From Acidocella aquatica (GTDB lineage: Bacteria > Pseudomonadota > Alphaproteobacteria > Acetobacterales > Acetobacteraceae): a stretch of 64,000 nt of DNA. Location: contig NZ_BSOS01000024.1 in NCBI RefSeq assembly GCF_030160635.1, positions 1 to 64,000 of the forward strand. The letters are read 5' to 3'. The notes beneath the pieces were generated by a model that worked only from the letters and a program-made list of their open reading frames with translations, searched no databases and had not been told where the DNA came from. The translations under genes were made by a program, and so were the position numbers. This document shows, in pieces, positions 46,059-56,067 of the stretch; within the stretch, counting starts at the first letter, position 1, and each line of letters starts with the position of its first letter.

Positions 46059-47158
46059 GGGCGCCGGTGCAAAGGCCGGTGGTGATCGCGGCCGGCGGTA
46101 CGGGGGGGCATTTTTTCCCGGCCGAGGCGCTGGCGGCGGCGCTGCTGGCGCGCGGCGAGCGGGTGGTGTTGCTGACTGATGCGCGCTCTGGCGGGTTGTC
46201 ATCCGCGGTGTTTGCCAATGCGGAGCGGCATGTGATCGCGGGGGCGGGATTGTCTGGCCGCAGTTTGCGCAGTGCGCTGGAGGGGGCCTTGGCCTTGGCG
46301 AAGGGCGTGTTCCAGGCGCGGAAGATTTTGCGGGCGTTGCAGCCGGGCGTGGTGGTGGCGTTTGGCGGATATCCGGCGGTGCCGCCGGTGGTGGCGGCGG
46401 TTTTGTTGGGGCGGCGGCCAAGGATTTTTCTGCATGAGCAGAATGCGGTGCTGGGGCGGGCGAACCGGCTGCTGGCGCGGTTTTGTGATGTGCTGGTGTT
46501 GAGTTTTGCGAAGACCTCGGCGGTGCCCGCGGGCGTTAAGACCGTGTTGCTCGGCAACCCGGTGCGCCCGGCGGTGGCGGCGCTGCATGGGCAGGGTTAT
46601 GCGCCGCCGGACGGGAAAATCGAGCTGTTGATTTTGGGCGGCTCGCTGGGGGCGAAGGTTTTTGGCTCGTTGATGCCGCAGGCGCTGGCGTTGTTGCCGG
46701 CGGCGTTGCGGGCGCGGCTGGTGGTGAGCCAGCAATGCCGGGTGGAAGAATTGGGCGCGGCGCGGGTGGCGCTGAAGGATGCGGGGATAGAGGCGGAGCT
46801 GGCGCCGTTTTTCAACGATGTGGCGGCGCGCTTGCAGCGGGCGCATCTGGTGATTGCGCGGGCCGGGGCTTCGAGCGTGGCCGAGATCGCGGTGGCGGGG
46901 CGGCCGGCGATTTTCATCCCGCTGCCCAGCGCCATTGATGACCACCAGCGCGCCAACGCGGATGCGCTGGTGGATGCGCATGCCGCGTGGCGGCTGGACC
47001 AGGTTGGGCTGAGCGCCCAGGCGCTGGCTGATAAAATTGAAAGTATTCTGATGAAGCCTGAGACTTTGGTGACAGCGGCGCAAGCGGCCGCGAGCGCGGG
47101 GCGCGCGGACGCGGCGGAGCGGTTGGCGGGGCTGGTGATGGAAGGAGTGGGCGCATGA
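46055..47158 (+). CDS. murG: UDP-GlcNAc--undecaprenyl-PP-MurNAc-pentapeptide GlcNAc transferase
   Basis: 367-aa GT28 enzyme making lipid II on the inner membrane face. Gly-rich loop [15 protein letters not shown] (~12-26), a second [30 protein letters not shown] and the UDP-binding [24 protein letters not shown] with [11 protein letters not shown] 46055 overlaps the ftsW stop; ATGA with murC. Confidence 0.96.
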   Translation: MRAPVQRPVVIAAGGTGGHFFPAEALAAALLARGERVVLLTDARSGGLSSAVFANAERHVIAGAGLSGRSLRSALEGALALAKGVFQARKILRALQPGVVVAFGGYPAVPPVVAAVLLGRRPRIFLHEQNAVLGRANRLLARFCDVLVLSFAKTSAVPAGVKTVLLGNPVRPAVAALHGQGYAPPDGKIELLILGGSLGAKVFGSLMPQALALLPAALRARLVVSQQCRVEELGAARVALKDAGIEAELAPFFNDVAARLQRAHLVIARAGASSVAEIAVAGRPAIFIPLPSAIDDHQRANADALVDAHAAWRLDQVGLSAQALADKIESILMKPETLVTAAQAAASAGRADAAERLAGLVMEGVGA

Positions 47159-48588
47159 GGGCGTTGCCGCTTTCCATCGGGACGATTCATTTTGTCGGCA
47201 TCGGCGGGATCGGCATGTCCGGCATTGCCGAGGTGCTGCATGAGCTGGGCTATGCCGTGCAGGGCAGCGATATTGCCGAGAGCGCCAATGTGATCCGGTT
47301 GCGCGCGGCGGGGATCCGGGTGGCCATCGGGCATGATGCGAAGAACCTGGGCGATGCGCAGGTGGTGGTGATTTCCACAGCCGTGCCCAAGGATAATCCC
47401 GAGGTGGTGGCGGCGCGGCGCAAGTTGATCCCGGTGGTGCGGCGCGCCGAGATGCTGGCGGAGCTGATGCGGCTGAAATGGGCCGTGGCGATTGGCGGCA
47501 CGCACGGCAAGACGACGACGACCTCGCTGGTGGCGGCGGTGCTGGAAGGCGCGGGGTTTGACCCGACCGTGATTAACGGCGGGATCATCAACGCCTATGG
47601 CAGCAACACGCGGCTGGGGGCGGGCGATTGGATGGTGGTGGAGGCTGACGAGTCCGACGGGAGTTTCCTGCGGCTTCCCGCTGTGATCACGATCGTGACG
47701 AATATGGACCCGGAGCATCTGGACCATTGGGGCACGCGCGAGGCGATGGAGGCGGGTTACCGGCAGTTTGTCTCGAACATTCCGTTTTATGGCTTTGCGG
47801 TTTTGTGCATCGATCATCCGGCGGTGCAGCAGATGATCCCCGCGCTCTCGGATCATCGGGTGATTACCTATGGATTTTCACCGCAGGCGGATGTGCGCGC
47901 GGAGCGGATCATCTCAAGCAAGGACGGCGCGACCTTTGAGGTACGGTTCTCCGACCGGGTTTCGGAGCGGGCGCGGCGGATGGGGCCGTTCCGGCTGCCG
48001 ATGTTGGGCAACCATAATGTCTCCAACGCGGTGGCGGCGATCGCGGTGGCGGCCGAGATGGATGTTCCCGAGGCGCAGATAAAGGCGGCGCTGGCGAATT
48101 TCGCAGGGGTGAAGCGGCGCTTCTCCAAGACCGGGGAGGCGGGCGGGATTACGGTGATTGATGACTACGGGCATCATCCGGTGGAGATCGCCGCGGTGTT
48201 GAAGGCGGCGCGGCAGGCGGGGGCGCGCGATGTGGTGGCCGTGGTGCAGCCGCACCGCTTCACGCGGTTGCAGTCGTTGTTTGAGGAATTCTGCACCTGC
48301 ATGAACGATGCGGGGACGGTGATCGTCGCGGATGTGTATGCCGCGGGTGAGGCGCCGATTGAGGGTGTGGACCGCGATGCGCTGGTTGAAGGCTTGCGCG
48401 CGCGGGGGCACCGCCAGGTGGTGGCGCTGACGGATCCGTCGCATCTGGCGGAGATGGTGCATGCCATCGCGCGGCACGGCGATTTTGTGATCTGCCTAGG
48501 TGCGGGCAGCATAACGCATTGGGCGGCGGCGCTGCCGGCGCAGTTGCAGGGGTTGCAGGATGCGGCGCGCCCGCGGGGGCGGCTGTGA
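47155..48588 (+). CDS. murC: UDP-N-acetylmuramate--L-alanine ligase
   Basis: 477-aa first Mur ligase. Start [17 protein letters not shown] is diagnostic. ATP loop [10 protein letters not shown] (114-123). [10 protein letters not shown] and [10 protein letters not shown] are the family blocks. TGATG junction with murB. Confidence 0.96.
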   Translation: MRALPLSIGTIHFVGIGGIGMSGIAEVLHELGYAVQGSDIAESANVIRLRAAGIRVAIGHDAKNLGDAQVVVISTAVPKDNPEVVAARRKLIPVVRRAEMLAELMRLKWAVAIGGTHGKTTTTSLVAAVLEGAGFDPTVINGGIINAYGSNTRLGAGDWMVVEADESDGSFLRLPAVITIVTNMDPEHLDHWGTREAMEAGYRQFVSNIPFYGFAVLCIDHPAVQQMIPALSDHRVITYGFSPQADVRAERIISSKDGATFEVRFSDRVSERARRMGPFRLPMLGNHNVSNAVAAIAVAAEMDVPEAQIKAALANFAGVKRRFSKTGEAGGITVIDDYGHHPVEIAAVLKAARQAGARDVVAVVQPHRFTRLQSLFEEFCTCMNDAGTVIVADVYAAGEAPIEGVDRDALVEGLRARGHRQVVALTDPSHLAEMVHAIARHGDFVICLGAGSITHWAAALPAQLQGLQDAARPRGRL

Positions 48589-49481
48589 TGATGAGCCTGG
48601 TCCTGCCGGAAATTCGCGGGCGGGTGTCGCCGGGAGCGGTTTTGGCGCCGATGACGTGGTTCCGTGTCGGCGGACCGGCGGAGTTTTTGGTGCGCCCGGC
48701 TGATGTGGCGGATTTATGCGCGTTCTTGCGGGAATTGCCGCTGGAGATGCCGGTGAGCGTGATCGGCGCGGCCTCGAATCTGATTGTGCGCGATGGCGGG
48801 ATCAACGGTGTTGTCATTAAGCTGGCGCGCGGGTTTGGCGAGATCGTGGTTGAGGATGAGGGCATCATCGCGGGGGCCGCGGCGCTGGATGTGACGGTGG
48901 CGGAGCACGCGGCGGCGGCGGGGCTGGCGGGGCTGGAGTTTCTCTCCGGCATTCCCGGCACCATTGGCGGCGCGGTGGCGATGAACGCGGGCGCTTATGG
49001 CGGGGATATGGCGCAGGTGCTCGACTGGGTGGAGATTGTGACGCGCGCGGGCGAGCTGGTGCGCGTGGGGGCGCATGAGCTGGGGTTGAGCTATCGCCAC
49101 GCGAATTTGCCGGCGGACGCGGTGGTGGTGCGGGCGCGGTTGCGCGCGCGCAAGGGCGAGGCGCAGGCGATTGCGGCGAAGATGGCGCAGATAAAGACCA
49201 GCCGCGAGGCGAGCCAGCCGGTGCGCGCGCGCACGGGGGGCTCGACCTTCGCCAATCCGCCGGACCAGAAGGCGTGGGAGCTCATTGATGCCGCCGGGTG
49301 CCGGGGGTTGCGCCGCGGTGGTGCGCAGGTTTCGGAACTTCATTGTAATTTCCTCATTAATACCGGAGAGGCCACGGCGGCGGATCTGGAGGGGCTGGGG
49401 GAGGAAGTGCGCGCGCGCGTGGAGCGCAACGCTGGGGTTTCGTTGCGTTGGGAAATTAAACGGATTGGAGTGCCCGGATGA
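48588..49481 (+). CDS. murB: UDP-N-acetylenolpyruvoylglucosamine reductase
   Basis: 297-aa FAD enzyme reducing UDP-GlcNAc-enolpyruvate to UDP-MurNAc. FAD region: TWFRVGGPAEFLV, GAASNLIVRDGG and SGIPGTIGGAVAMNAGAYG. TGGSTFANPP carries the proton-donor Ser, and SELHCNFLINTGEATAAD the C-terminal part. ATG 48588 shares a base with the murC stop. ATGA overlap with ddl. Confidence 0.95.
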   Translation: MMSLVLPEIRGRVSPGAVLAPMTWFRVGGPAEFLVRPADVADLCAFLRELPLEMPVSVIGAASNLIVRDGGINGVVIKLARGFGEIVVEDEGIIAGAAALDVTVAEHAAAAGLAGLEFLSGIPGTIGGAVAMNAGAYGGDMAQVLDWVEIVTRAGELVRVGAHELGLSYRHANLPADAVVVRARLRARKGEAQAIAAKMAQIKTSREASQPVRARTGGSTFANPPDQKAWELIDAAGCRGLRRGGAQVSELHCNFLINTGEATAADLEGLGEEVRARVERNAGVSLRWEIKRIGVPG

Positions 49482-50383
49482 TGCGCGTTGCGGTTTTGCT
49501 GGGGGGTATGTCCGCTGAACGTGAGGTCTCGTTGCGCTCGGGCGCGCAGGTGATCGCGGCGCTGCGCGGTGCCGGGTTTGAGGTATTGCCGGTGGAAGTG
49601 GGCGAGGATCTGCGCGCGGTGATCGCGGCGCTCACCCCAGCACCGGATGTGGTGTTCAACGCGCTGCACGGGCGCTTTGGCGAGGATGGCACGATTCAGG
49701 GTGTGCTGGATTATCTGGGGATTCCCTACACGCATTCGGGCGTGCGGGCCTCGGCGCTGGCGATGGACAAGGCGGCGGCCAAGGCGGTGTTCGCGCATGC
49801 CGGGCTGCCGGTGGCGCCGCACCGGGTGATTGATATCGCGGAGCTGGCGGACCATGACCCGCTGCCGCCGCCTTATGTGGTCAAGCCGGTGAACGAGGGT
49901 TCATCGGTGGGGGTTTATATCGTGCAGCCGGGCGATAACGAGCGGGCGCGGATTGTGAAGGAATGGCATTATGGCCCGGCGATGGTCGAGCAGTTCGTGC
50001 CGGGGCGGGAGCTGACCGTGGGCGTGCTGGATGACCGCGCGCTGGTGGTGACGGAGATACTCTCCGAAGAGAGTTTTTATGATTACCACGCGAAATATGC
50101 CGCTGGCGGCTCGCGCCATGTGGTGCCGGCGGATATTCCCGCCGAGGTGGCGCAGCGGGCGCGCGATGTGGCGCTGGCGGCGCACCGGGCGCTGGGGTGC
50201 CGGGGCGCCAGCCGGGCGGATTTGCGCTATGACGATGCCAGCGGGCGGCTCGTGCTGCTGGAGGTGAACACGCAGCCGGGGATGACGCCGACCTCGCTGC
50301 TGCCCGAGCAGGCGGCCTATGTGGGGATGGATTTCCGCGCACTTTGCACCTGGATGGTGGAGCGGGCGGCATGCCGCGTGTAG
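49478..50383 (+). CDS. ddl: D-alanine--D-alanine ligase
   Basis: 301-aa ATP-grasp ligase making the D-Ala-D-Ala used by MurF. Start AVLLGGMSAEREVSLRSG, VVKPVNEGSSVGV (ATP loop) and LEVNTQPGMT (metal site) are diagnostic. This is the housekeeping Ddl; compare the divergent ATP-grasp at 2727-3848. The ftsQ start overlaps its last 13 bp. Confidence 0.96.
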   Translation: MMRVAVLLGGMSAEREVSLRSGAQVIAALRGAGFEVLPVEVGEDLRAVIAALTPAPDVVFNALHGRFGEDGTIQGVLDYLGIPYTHSGVRASALAMDKAAAKAVFAHAGLPVAPHRVIDIAELADHDPLPPPYVVKPVNEGSSVGVYIVQPGDNERARIVKEWHYGPAMVEQFVPGRELTVGVLDDRALVVTEILSEESFYDYHAKYAAGGSRHVVPADIPAEVAQRARDVALAAHRALGCRGASRADLRYDDASGRLVLLEVNTQPGMTPTSLLPEQAAYVGMDFRALCTWMVERAACRV

Positions 50384-51324
50384 GCGCCACCGCGCGGGCG
50401 GCGATGCCGGCGCCGCCGCCGCGCGCGCGGGCGAAAAAGACCGCCGCGCCGCAGGACCGGCTGAGCACGCGCAAGCTTTATTTCCGGCGGGTGAAGCGCA
50501 GCCTGAAGCCGGGGCTGTGGGTGTTGGGCGCTGTTTCGGTGTTGATTGTGGGGGGGGAGCTGGTGCGCTCGCTGCCCTCGGTCAGGTCGGCGCCGGTGCC
50601 AGCGCCGGTGGCCGCGCATCATGGCGGCTTTGGCCTGGCGGCGCTGGCGGCCGATGTGGGGTTGAGGATTTCGAAAGTGGAGGTGGTGGGCGCGCAGACG
50701 GTGGACCCGGCGCTGCTGCAGGCGGCGATCGGCGTGCAGCCGGGGGAGCCGGCGCTGGGGTTTTCGCTGGGGGCGGTGCGGGCGCGCGTCGAGCAACTGG
50801 GGCCGGTGCAAAGCGCCACGGTGGAGCGTGTGCTGCCGGGAACGCTGATTGTGAACATTACCGAGCGGGATGCGTTTGCCATCTGGCAGACCGGGGGCGC
50901 CGGTGGCGCGCCGCCGCGCTTTGTGTTGATCGACAAGACCGGCAAGGTGATCGAGGGGCAGGATGCGGCGGCGGCGAAGCGGCGTGAGCCGTCGCTGTTG
51001 TTGCTCACGGGGGCGGATGCGCCGCAGAACGCGGCGGCGCTGGTGAGCGAGCTGAAGGCCGTGCCGGCGCTGGCTTCGCGGGTGAGTGCGGCGGAGCGGG
51101 TGGATGGGCTGCGCTGGAACCTGATTTTGAAGGACCAGGCGCTGGTGAAGCTGCCGGTTGCGGGTGAGCAGGACGCGATTAACCAGCTCGGCGCCTTGCA
51201 GACCAGCATGCAGCTGCTTGACCGGCCGGTTGAGGTGATCGACCTGCGCCAGGCGGGCAAGCTGGTGGTGCGCCCTTATCCGGCGGCGCCGCCGCCCGGC
51301 TCGGCAAAGGATAGCCATACATGA
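50371..51324 (+). CDS. ftsQ: Cell division protein FtsQ
   Basis: 317-aa bitopic protein: a basic cytoplasmic N terminus, one transmembrane helix (~48-65), a POTRA domain (~95-165, starting LRISKVEVVGAQTVDPALL) and a beta domain (WNLILKDQALVKLP...). It recruits FtsL/FtsB to the septum. ATG 50371 is chosen; ATG 50344 is in frame but lies deeper in ddl. It is 16 bp before ftsA. Confidence 0.93.
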   Translation: MPRVGATARAAMPAPPPRARAKKTAAPQDRLSTRKLYFRRVKRSLKPGLWVLGAVSVLIVGGELVRSLPSVRSAPVPAPVAAHHGGFGLAALAADVGLRISKVEVVGAQTVDPALLQAAIGVQPGEPALGFSLGAVRARVEQLGPVQSATVERVLPGTLIVNITERDAFAIWQTGGAGGAPPRFVLIDKTGKVIEGQDAAAAKRREPSLLLLTGADAPQNAAALVSELKAVPALASRVSAAERVDGLRWNLILKDQALVKLPVAGEQDAINQLGALQTSMQLLDRPVEVIDLRQAGKLVVRPYPAAPPPGSAKDSHT

Positions 51325-51340
51325 AGAGGGGCGCGCGCGC

Positions 51341-52648
51341 ATGAATGATCTGTCTCGCCGGGCTGCGCCCGAACGCGCGATGAAACCGCTGCCGGAGGAG
51401 ACGCTGCGCGGCAAGGTGATGCGATCGGGGCCGTTTGGCGTGCTGGATATCGGCTCGGCAAAAATCGCCTGTTTGATCGGGCGGGCGGAATCCGACGGGC
51501 GGCTGCGGGCGTTGGGATTTGGCTGGCAGAAAAGCCGGGGGATCAAGTCGGGCGGCATTGTCGATTTGGATGAGGCGGAGAAGGCGATCCGCGCGGCGGT
51601 GGGCGCGGCCGAGGATATGGCCGATATGCGGCTGAAGTCGGTTTATGTGAATCTCTCCTGCGGGCAGCCGGAGTCGCGGTTGTTTAATGTGCAATGGCCG
51701 GTGGATGGGCGGGCCGTGACCGCTGATGACATCAAGCGCGTGGTGCGCGAGGCGCGCACGCGCGCGGCGGCTGAGGGGCGGGCAACGATCCATGCGCTGC
51801 CTTTGAGTTTTTCAACCGACGAGACGCAAGGTGTGCTCGATCCGCGCGGGTTGTTTTGTGATACGCTCTCGGCGCAGCTGCATGTGGTGGATGCGGGCAA
51901 CACCGCGCTGCGCACGCTCTCGGCCTGTTTGTCGCGTTGCGAGCTGGATATCGCGGCGCTGGTGTCGGCGCCGATGGCGGCGGGGCTGGCATCGCTGGTG
52001 GGCGATGAGCGCGAGCTGGGGGCGACGGTGATCGATATGGGGGGCGGCACGACCTCGATGGCCGTGTTCTCCGAGGGGCATGTGGTGCATACCGCGCAGA
52101 TTCCGCTGGGGGGCATTCATGTCACCAATGATATCGCGCGGGGATTTTCGACGTCAGTGGCGCATGCCGAGCGGTTAAAGGCGCTGTACGGCAACTGCCA
52201 GGGCAGCCCCGATGACGAGCGCGAGCTGTTGCCGGTGCCGCAGGTGGGCGAGGATGAACACCAGATCGCGAAAATGCCGCGCTCGATGTTGATCAGTGTG
52301 ATCCGGCCGCGACTCGAGGAGATTTTTGAGCTGGTGAAGGACCGGCTGGAAACCGCGGGGCTTGGCAATGCGGGCGGCACGCGCGTGGTGCTGACCGGCG
52401 GGGCCTCGCAACTGGGCGGTGTGCGTGAACTCAGCGCGCAGATATTGGAACGCAACGTGCGGCTCGGCCGGCCGGGCGGGGTGATCGGGCTGCCCGATTC
52501 GGCGAGCGCGCCGAACTTCGCGACGCTGGTGGGATTACTGGCTTTCGCGGCCGGTGAAGGCCAGACCATGCAGGATATAAATTTCGAGAGTGAGCGCGGC
52601 GGCGGATGGTTCCGCGGTCTCGTGGATTTTTTAAAAAATCGTGTTTGA
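51341..52648 (+). CDS. ftsA: Cell division protein FtsA
   Basis: 435-aa actin-like ATPase that tethers FtsZ to the membrane. LDIGSAKIACLIGR is phosphate loop 1, IDMGGGTTSMAVF phosphate loop 2 and LTGGASQLGG the adenosine motif. The C-terminal amphipathic helix (GGGWFRGLVDFLKNRV) is the membrane-targeting sequence. A TTGACA at 52645-52650, at its stop, may be part of an internal ftsZ promoter. Confidence 0.96.
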   Translation: MNDLSRRAAPERAMKPLPEETLRGKVMRSGPFGVLDIGSAKIACLIGRAESDGRLRALGFGWQKSRGIKSGGIVDLDEAEKAIRAAVGAAEDMADMRLKSVYVNLSCGQPESRLFNVQWPVDGRAVTADDIKRVVREARTRAAAEGRATIHALPLSFSTDETQGVLDPRGLFCDTLSAQLHVVDAGNTALRTLSACLSRCELDIAALVSAPMAAGLASLVGDERELGATVIDMGGGTTSMAVFSEGHVVHTAQIPLGGIHVTNDIARGFSTSVAHAERLKALYGNCQGSPDDERELLPVPQVGEDEHQIAKMPRSMLISVIRPRLEEIFELVKDRLETAGLGNAGGTRVVLTGGASQLGGVRELSAQILERNVRLGRPGGVIGLPDSASAPNFATLVGLLAFAAGEGQTMQDINFESERGGGWFRGLVDFLKNRV

Positions 52649-52696
52649 CATGAAAACGATGTGTTCTTTACCGATACTGCCTTGAGGAGATAACCG

Positions 52697-54160
52697 ATGA
52701 CCCTGAACCTGACGATCCAGAAGACGTCGACCACAGATTTCACGCCGCGGATTACCGTGTTCGGTGTCGGCGGCGGCGGCTGTAATGCTGTTAATAACAT
52801 GATCTCGCTGCAATTGCCGGGCGTTGATTTTGTCGTGGCGAATACGGATGCGCAGCAGTTGCAGCGCTCGCTGGCGGAAAAGCGCATTCAGCTCGGGCCG
52901 CATCTGACCCAGGGCAACGGTGCCGGCGGGCGGCCGGAAGTGGGCAAGGCATCGGCTGATGAAGCGGCGGATGATCTGGCGCGGCATCTGGAAGATACGC
53001 ATATGGTGTTCATCACCGCGGGCATGGGCGGCGGCACGGGCACCGGGGCCGCGCCGGTGATCGCGCGGATGGCACGCGAGCGTAACATTCTGACCGTTGG
53101 TGTTGTCACCAAGCCGTTTGCCTTCGAGGGCAAGAAGCGCATGCGCGCGGCCGAGGAAGGCATTGCCGAGCTGCAGGCCTATGTCGACACGCTGATCGTG
53201 ATTCCCAACCAAAATCTCTTCAAGGTCGCCAATGAGCGCACTGGTTGGAAAGAGGCTTTCGAGATGGCCGATAACGTCCTCTACATGGGCGTGCGCGGCG
53301 TGACCGATTTGATGGTGCTGCCAGGCATCGTGAACCTTGACTATGCCGATATCCGCTCCGTGATGTCAGTCATGGGCAAGGCGATGATGGGTACGGGCGA
53401 GGCCGAGGGCGAGGATCGCGCGATTCGCGCGGCCGAGGCCGCGATCAGCAATCCGTTGCTGGAAGATACCAATATGCGCGGCGCGCATGGTCTGTTGATC
53501 AACATCACCGGCGGCTCGGATGTGACGCTCTTTGAGGTTGACCAGGCGGCGCACCGGATTGGCGAGGAAGTCGACAAGGATGCGAACATCATGTTCGGCA
53601 TGTCGCTCGATGAGAGCATGGCGGGGCGGATCAGGGTGTCGGTGGTCGCAACCGGGATCGACAGCGCGCCGCAGCAGATGCCGAAGCTGCAGGTGGTGAA
53701 TGGCGGCGCCGAGCCGGTGGCGTTTCCGGCGCAGGCGGTGAGCCAGAACGGCGGGCAGCAGAATGCCGGCGCGCCGCAGATGATGCAGATGCCGCAGGGG
53801 GCTCCGGTTTCACGTCCGGCGGGTTATGTGCCCGAACCGCCGGCCGCGCCCCTGGTCTCCAAGGCCTATGGCGGCCAGGAACTCGAACTGGGTGAGCCGG
53901 CCGCGCAGGCGCCCGCTCGCCCGGCGCCGGTTATGCGCCCCGCCGTGATGCCCGAATCGCATCGCCCGGCCGAGGCGCCGCGCAGCACGAGCATCTTTAA
54001 ATCAGTGTTCGGGTTTGGCGGCTCGAAGGCTGCCGCACCCGCGCAGCCGCATCGCCAGGAACCGGCCGTGCATGCCGAAGCGCCGCGCGCCGCGGTGCGT
54101 CCGGCGCAGATTGATGAGATCGGGTTGGAAATTCCCGCGTTTTTACGCCGCAATAACTAA
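52697..54160 (+). CDS. ftsZ: Cell division GTPase FtsZ
   Basis: 487-aa tubulin homologue forming the Z ring. [13 protein letters not shown] near the start, the tubulin signature [13 protein letters not shown] (~112), [11 protein letters not shown] and the T7 loop region. A ~130-residue Pro/Ala/Gln-rich linker ends in the conserved peptide [12 protein letters not shown] that binds FtsA. AGGAG lies 8 nt before ATG 52697. The gene is followed by a strong terminator. Confidence 0.97.
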   Translation: MTLNLTIQKTSTTDFTPRITVFGVGGGGCNAVNNMISLQLPGVDFVVANTDAQQLQRSLAEKRIQLGPHLTQGNGAGGRPEVGKASADEAADDLARHLEDTHMVFITAGMGGGTGTGAAPVIARMARERNILTVGVVTKPFAFEGKKRMRAAEEGIAELQAYVDTLIVIPNQNLFKVANERTGWKEAFEMADNVLYMGVRGVTDLMVLPGIVNLDYADIRSVMSVMGKAMMGTGEAEGEDRAIRAAEAAISNPLLEDTNMRGAHGLLINITGGSDVTLFEVDQAAHRIGEEVDKDANIMFGMSLDESMAGRIRVSVVATGIDSAPQQMPKLQVVNGGAEPVAFPAQAVSQNGGQQNAGAPQMMQMPQGAPVSRPAGYVPEPPAAPLVSKAYGGQELELGEPAAQAPARPAPVMRPAVMPESHRPAEAPRSTSIFKSVFGFGGSKAAAPAQPHRQEPAVHAEAPRAAVRPAQIDEIGLEIPAFLRRNN

Positions 54161-54191
54161 CACCCCGGCGGGGGTTGGCCGCGCCGCTGTG

Positions 54192-54225
54192 AAGCACCGG
54201 ACAGGGGACTGTCCGGTGCTTTTTT
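54192..54225 (+). terminator. Strong rho-independent terminator after ftsZ
   Basis: AGCACCGGACAG pairs with CTGTCCGGTGCT around GGGA, a 12-bp perfect stem, followed by TTTTT. It ends the dcw transcript and separates lpxC, which must have its own promoter or depend on readthrough. Confidence 0.9.
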
Positions 54226-54319
54226 ATTGTTTAAATTCAAGGGATTCTGTCGACATAATTGGAAATAATGATTGACTGGCGGTGGCGTGCGGGGGCGGGT
54301 AGATAGTAAGGTGTTATTA

Positions 54320-55276
54320 ATGATGGACCCGAAAATGTCGTCTTTGCGTGACAGATACAGCTTTAGCGGCACCGAACGCGCCCTGGCCCCGCGCCAGACG
54401 CTGAAGGCGGCGATTTCATGCATCGGGCATGGGCTGCACAGCGGCACGGATGTGACGATGCGGCTGGTACCGGCCGAGGCTGGGAGCGGGATTGTATTTC
54501 ATCGCACCGATTTGGATGTGCGCATTCCCGCGCGGTTTGATTATGTGAACGATACGCGGCTGTGCACGGTGGTGAGCGTGGGTGACGCGCGGGTGGGGAC
54601 CATTGAGCATCTGATGGCGGCGCTGGCGGCGAGCGGGGTGGATGACCTGGTGGTTGAGGTCGATGCCGCGGAATTGCCGATTTTTGATGGTTCGGCCGCG
54701 CCGTTTTTGTTTTTGATCGAGAGCGCCGGTGTGGTTGCGCATGGCGGGTTGCGCGAGAGCCTGGAGATTTTGCGCACCGTGCGGGTGGAGCAGGATGGCG
54801 CGTTTGCCGAGCTGCGGCCGCATGGCGCTGGCGGCGCGGGGTTTGAACTCTCGCTGGCGATTGAGTTTGCCGCCCCGGCGATTGGCGCGCAGGCCTATAG
54901 TTTCACGCTGACGGCGGAGAGTTTCGCAGCCGAGATCGCGGCGGCGCGGACCTTTGCGCAGGCGGCGGAGATTGAGGCGCTGCGCAAGGTTGGGCTGGCG
55001 CGTGGCGGCAGTTTGGAAAATGCCATTGTGGTGGATGGCGCGAATATTTTGAACCCGGAAGGGTTGCGTTTTGCCGATGAGTTCGTGCGGCATAAATTGC
55101 TCGATGTGGTGGGCGATCTGGCCTTGGCCGGGGCGCCGGTTTGCGGGCGGTTTGTGGGCAGCAGGACGGGGCATGCGCTGAATAATCAGCTGCTTCGCGC
55201 GGTCTTCGCGGATCAGGCGAATTACCGGCTGACGCGCGGGTCAGTGGCGGGAGCGCTGCAGCTTTCAGCCGCCTGA
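54320..55276 (+). CDS. lpxC: UDP-3-O-acyl-N-acetylglucosamine deacetylase
   Basis: 318-aa zinc deacetylase, the committed step of lipid A synthesis. Start motif GHGLHSG; zinc ligands in GTIEHLMAAL and HKLLDVVGDLAL (His and Asp); SRTGHALNN carries the catalytic His. Residue stretch ELPIFDGSAAPF is conserved. ATG 54320 has AAGG about 9 nt upstream; 54323 and 54335 are alternatives. It is convergent with thiD. Confidence 0.95.
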   Translation: MMDPKMSSLRDRYSFSGTERALAPRQTLKAAISCIGHGLHSGTDVTMRLVPAEAGSGIVFHRTDLDVRIPARFDYVNDTRLCTVVSVGDARVGTIEHLMAALAASGVDDLVVEVDAAELPIFDGSAAPFLFLIESAGVVAHGGLRESLEILRTVRVEQDGAFAELRPHGAGGAGFELSLAIEFAAPAIGAQAYSFTLTAESFAAEIAAARTFAQAAEIEALRKVGLARGGSLENAIVVDGANILNPEGLRFADEFVRHKLLDVVGDLALAGAPVCGRFVGSRTGHALNNQLLRAVFADQANYRLTRGSVAGALQLSAA

Positions 55277-55281
55277 GGCGA

Positions 55282-56067
55282 TTATCCGAGAGTAGATTGC
55301 GCGAGGTGGTTGACCGGACCATGCCCGGCGCCGAAACCCGGCGCGGTGGCGATGGCCTGTTGCAGGTAGTTGCGCGCCCGGTGCACGGCGGCGGAAAGGC
55401 CCATGCCCTGGGCAAGGCCGGTGGCGATGGCGGAGGCCAGGGTGCAGCCGGTGCCGTGGGTGTTTCTGGTGTGCAGGCGGGGCAGCGAGATGGCTTCCAC
55501 CGCGTCCGGCGTGATGAGGTAGTCAGTTAACATGTCGCCGCTGGCGTGGCCGCCTTTGATGAGGGCGGCCTTTGCGCCCATCGCCAGCAGTGCGCGCCCG
55601 GCGGCGATTTGTTCGCCCTGCGTGCCCACGGGCAGGCCGGTGAGCTTGGCGGCTTCGGGCAGGTTGGGGGTGACCAGCGTGGCGCGGGGAAGCAGGCGCT
55701 CGCGCAGGGCGGCGATGGCGGCATCAGGCAGCAGCACGGCGCCGGAGGTGGCGACCATCACCGGGTCTAGCACCAGGGGCATGTTCGCGGGCAGGCAGGC
55801 GGCGACGGCGCGGATGATCTCCTCATTGGCCAGCATGCCGAGCTTGATGGCGTCGGCGCCGATGTCGGAAAGCACGGTCTCGATGGAGAGGCGCACGAAA
55901 TCAGCGGGCAGAGGGTGCACGCCCGCCACGCCCAGGGTGTTTTGCGCGGTGACCGCCGTGATGCTGGTGCAGGCGTAGCCGCCCAGCGCGGAGATGGTTT
56001 TGATATCCGCCTCGATGCCGGCGCCGCCGCCGGAATCCGACCCGGCTATGCTTAGAACGCGGAACAT
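55282..56067 (-). CDS. thiD: Hydroxymethylpyrimidine/phosphomethylpyrimidine kinase
   Basis: 261-aa ribokinase-fold enzyme phosphorylating HMP and HMP-P for thiamine synthesis. SIAGSDSGGGAGIEADIKTI is the diagnostic start; LDPVMVATSGA and NTHGTGCTLASAIA (anion hole and catalytic Asp region, here with GTGC) follow. It begins directly at the glmM stop, third gene of a folP-glmM-thiD run. Confidence 0.93.
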   Translation of the reverse strand: MFRVLSIAGSDSGGGAGIEADIKTISALGGYACTSITAVTAQNTLGVAGVHPLPADFVRLSIETVLSDIGADAIKLGMLANEEIIRAVAACLPANMPLVLDPVMVATSGAVLLPDAAIAALRERLLPRATLVTPNLPEAAKLTGLPVGTQGEQIAAGRALLAMGAKAALIKGGHASGDMLTDYLITPDAVEAISLPRLHTRNTHGTGCTLASAIATGLAQGMGLSAAVHRARNYLQQAIATAPGFGAGHGPVNHLAQSTLG

